From Methanobacteriota archaeon (GTDB lineage Archaea > Thermoplasmatota > Thermoplasmata > RBG-16-68-12): DNA of 5,030 nt. Where the stretch lies: positions 1-5,030 of the forward strand of contig VBMM01000123.1 in the NCBI GenBank assembly GCA_005878415.1, read 5' to 3'. This document shows, piece by piece, positions 4,658 through 5,030 of the stretch; within the stretch, counting starts at the first letter, position 1; each line of letters starts with the position of its first letter. The translations under genes and the position numbers were made by a program. The notes beneath the pieces were generated by a model. The model ran no database searches, was not told the DNA's origin, and saw nothing but the letters and a program-made list of their open reading frames with translations.

Positions 4658-5030
4658 ATGCAGCCGGGCCAGATGGCATACGACCGCGCGATCACGGTCT
4701 TCAGCCCCGACGGCCGCCTATTCCAGGTCGAATACGCTCGCGTCGCGGTCACCCGCGGCAACACGACGGTCGGCCTGAAGTTCAAGAACGGGATCGTCCT
4801 CATGGCCGACAAGAAGATTGGTTCGCGGCTCGTCGAGACCTCGTCGATCGAGAAGATCTTCCAGATTGACGAGCATGTCGGCGCGGCGACCTCGGGCCTC
4901 GTGGCCGATGCCCGCGTGCTCGTGGACTACGCACGGCTCGTCGCCCAAATTAACAAGGTCACGTACAGCGAGCGGATCGGCGTGGACCTGCTCGTCAAGC
5001 GGATCTGCGACTACAAGCAGAACTACACGC
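4658..5030 (+). CDS. psmA: 20S proteasome alpha subunit, 5' part (3' end outside the window)
   Basis: PsmA forms the outer seven-membered rings of the archaeal 20S proteasome and gates entry to the proteolytic chamber. The first 124 codons are present. The N-terminus MQPGQMAYDRAITVFSPDG followed by RLFQVEYA is the proteasome alpha signature, including the YDR gate motif (Y8-D9-R10), and is nearly the same as the Thermoplasma-type subunit. Further family blocks are GIVLMADKKIGSRL, SSIEKIFQID and ATSGLVADARVLVDYAR. The conserved pore lysine (in RVAV-TRGNTT-VGLKFKNG... region) cannot be judged in detail here. The start at 4658 is supported by GAGGT at 4646-4650 and by the usual MQxGQMAYDRA length; a start at 4673 would remove part of the gating tail. 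The upstream neighbour Pop5 is the conserved partner in archaea. Confidence 0.96.
   Translation, partial: MQPGQMAYDRAITVFSPDGRLFQVEYARVAVTRGNTTVGLKFKNGIVLMADKKIGSRLVETSSIEKIFQIDEHVGAATSGLVADARVLVDYARLVAQINKVTYSERIGVDLLVKRICDYKQNYT

Overview
The window is a GC-rich archaeal chromosome segment with every gene on the + strand. The gene content is archaeal: an archaeal-type RNase HII, a Pop5 subunit of RNase P directly upstream of a 20S proteasome alpha subunit, two single-domain KaiC-like ATPases, FtsZ, TATA-box promoters, and an initiator tRNA with archaeal bulge-helix-bulge introns. The style of the proteins (PsmA beginning MQPGQMAYDRAIT, FtsZ with a charged N-terminal extension, an SCP2 protein) suggests a high-GC relative of the Thermoplasmata/Euryarchaeota. 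That placement is inference from remembered family resemblance, not from a search.

Layout: (1) 2-469, the 3' part of rnhB (RNase HII), overlapping by ATGA with (2) 466-795, a small SCP2-fold lipid-binding protein. (3) 809-1013, a TATA-like box followed by an initiator tRNA-Met gene split by two introns: a canonical one after position 37 (916-944) and a second one inside the T-loop between positions 59 and 60 (967-999). (4) 1144-3054, a promoter and a two-gene unit of paralogous KaiC/RecA-fold ATPases, overlapping by GTGA. (5) 3123-4255, a promoter and an ftsZ gene whose reading frame breaks at about 4148 and continues in another frame to 4255; about two dozen residues of the conserved C-terminal domain are missing at the break. 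(6) 4266-4285, T-tracts that probably end the ftsZ transcript, then pop5 (4309-4623) and the 5' part of psmA (4658 to the window end), whose TATA-like box overlaps the pop5 stop codon.

RNA-processing and housekeeping functions dominate: RNase HII removes RNA from DNA hybrids, Pop5 belongs to the enzyme that trims tRNA 5' leaders, and the split tRNA would itself need RNase P and the tRNA-splicing endonuclease. The KaiC-like pair is the only regulatory-looking module. The two points most worth a second look are the T-loop intron in the initiator tRNA, whose geometry fits a bulge-helix-bulge with one mismatch, and the damaged ftsZ.
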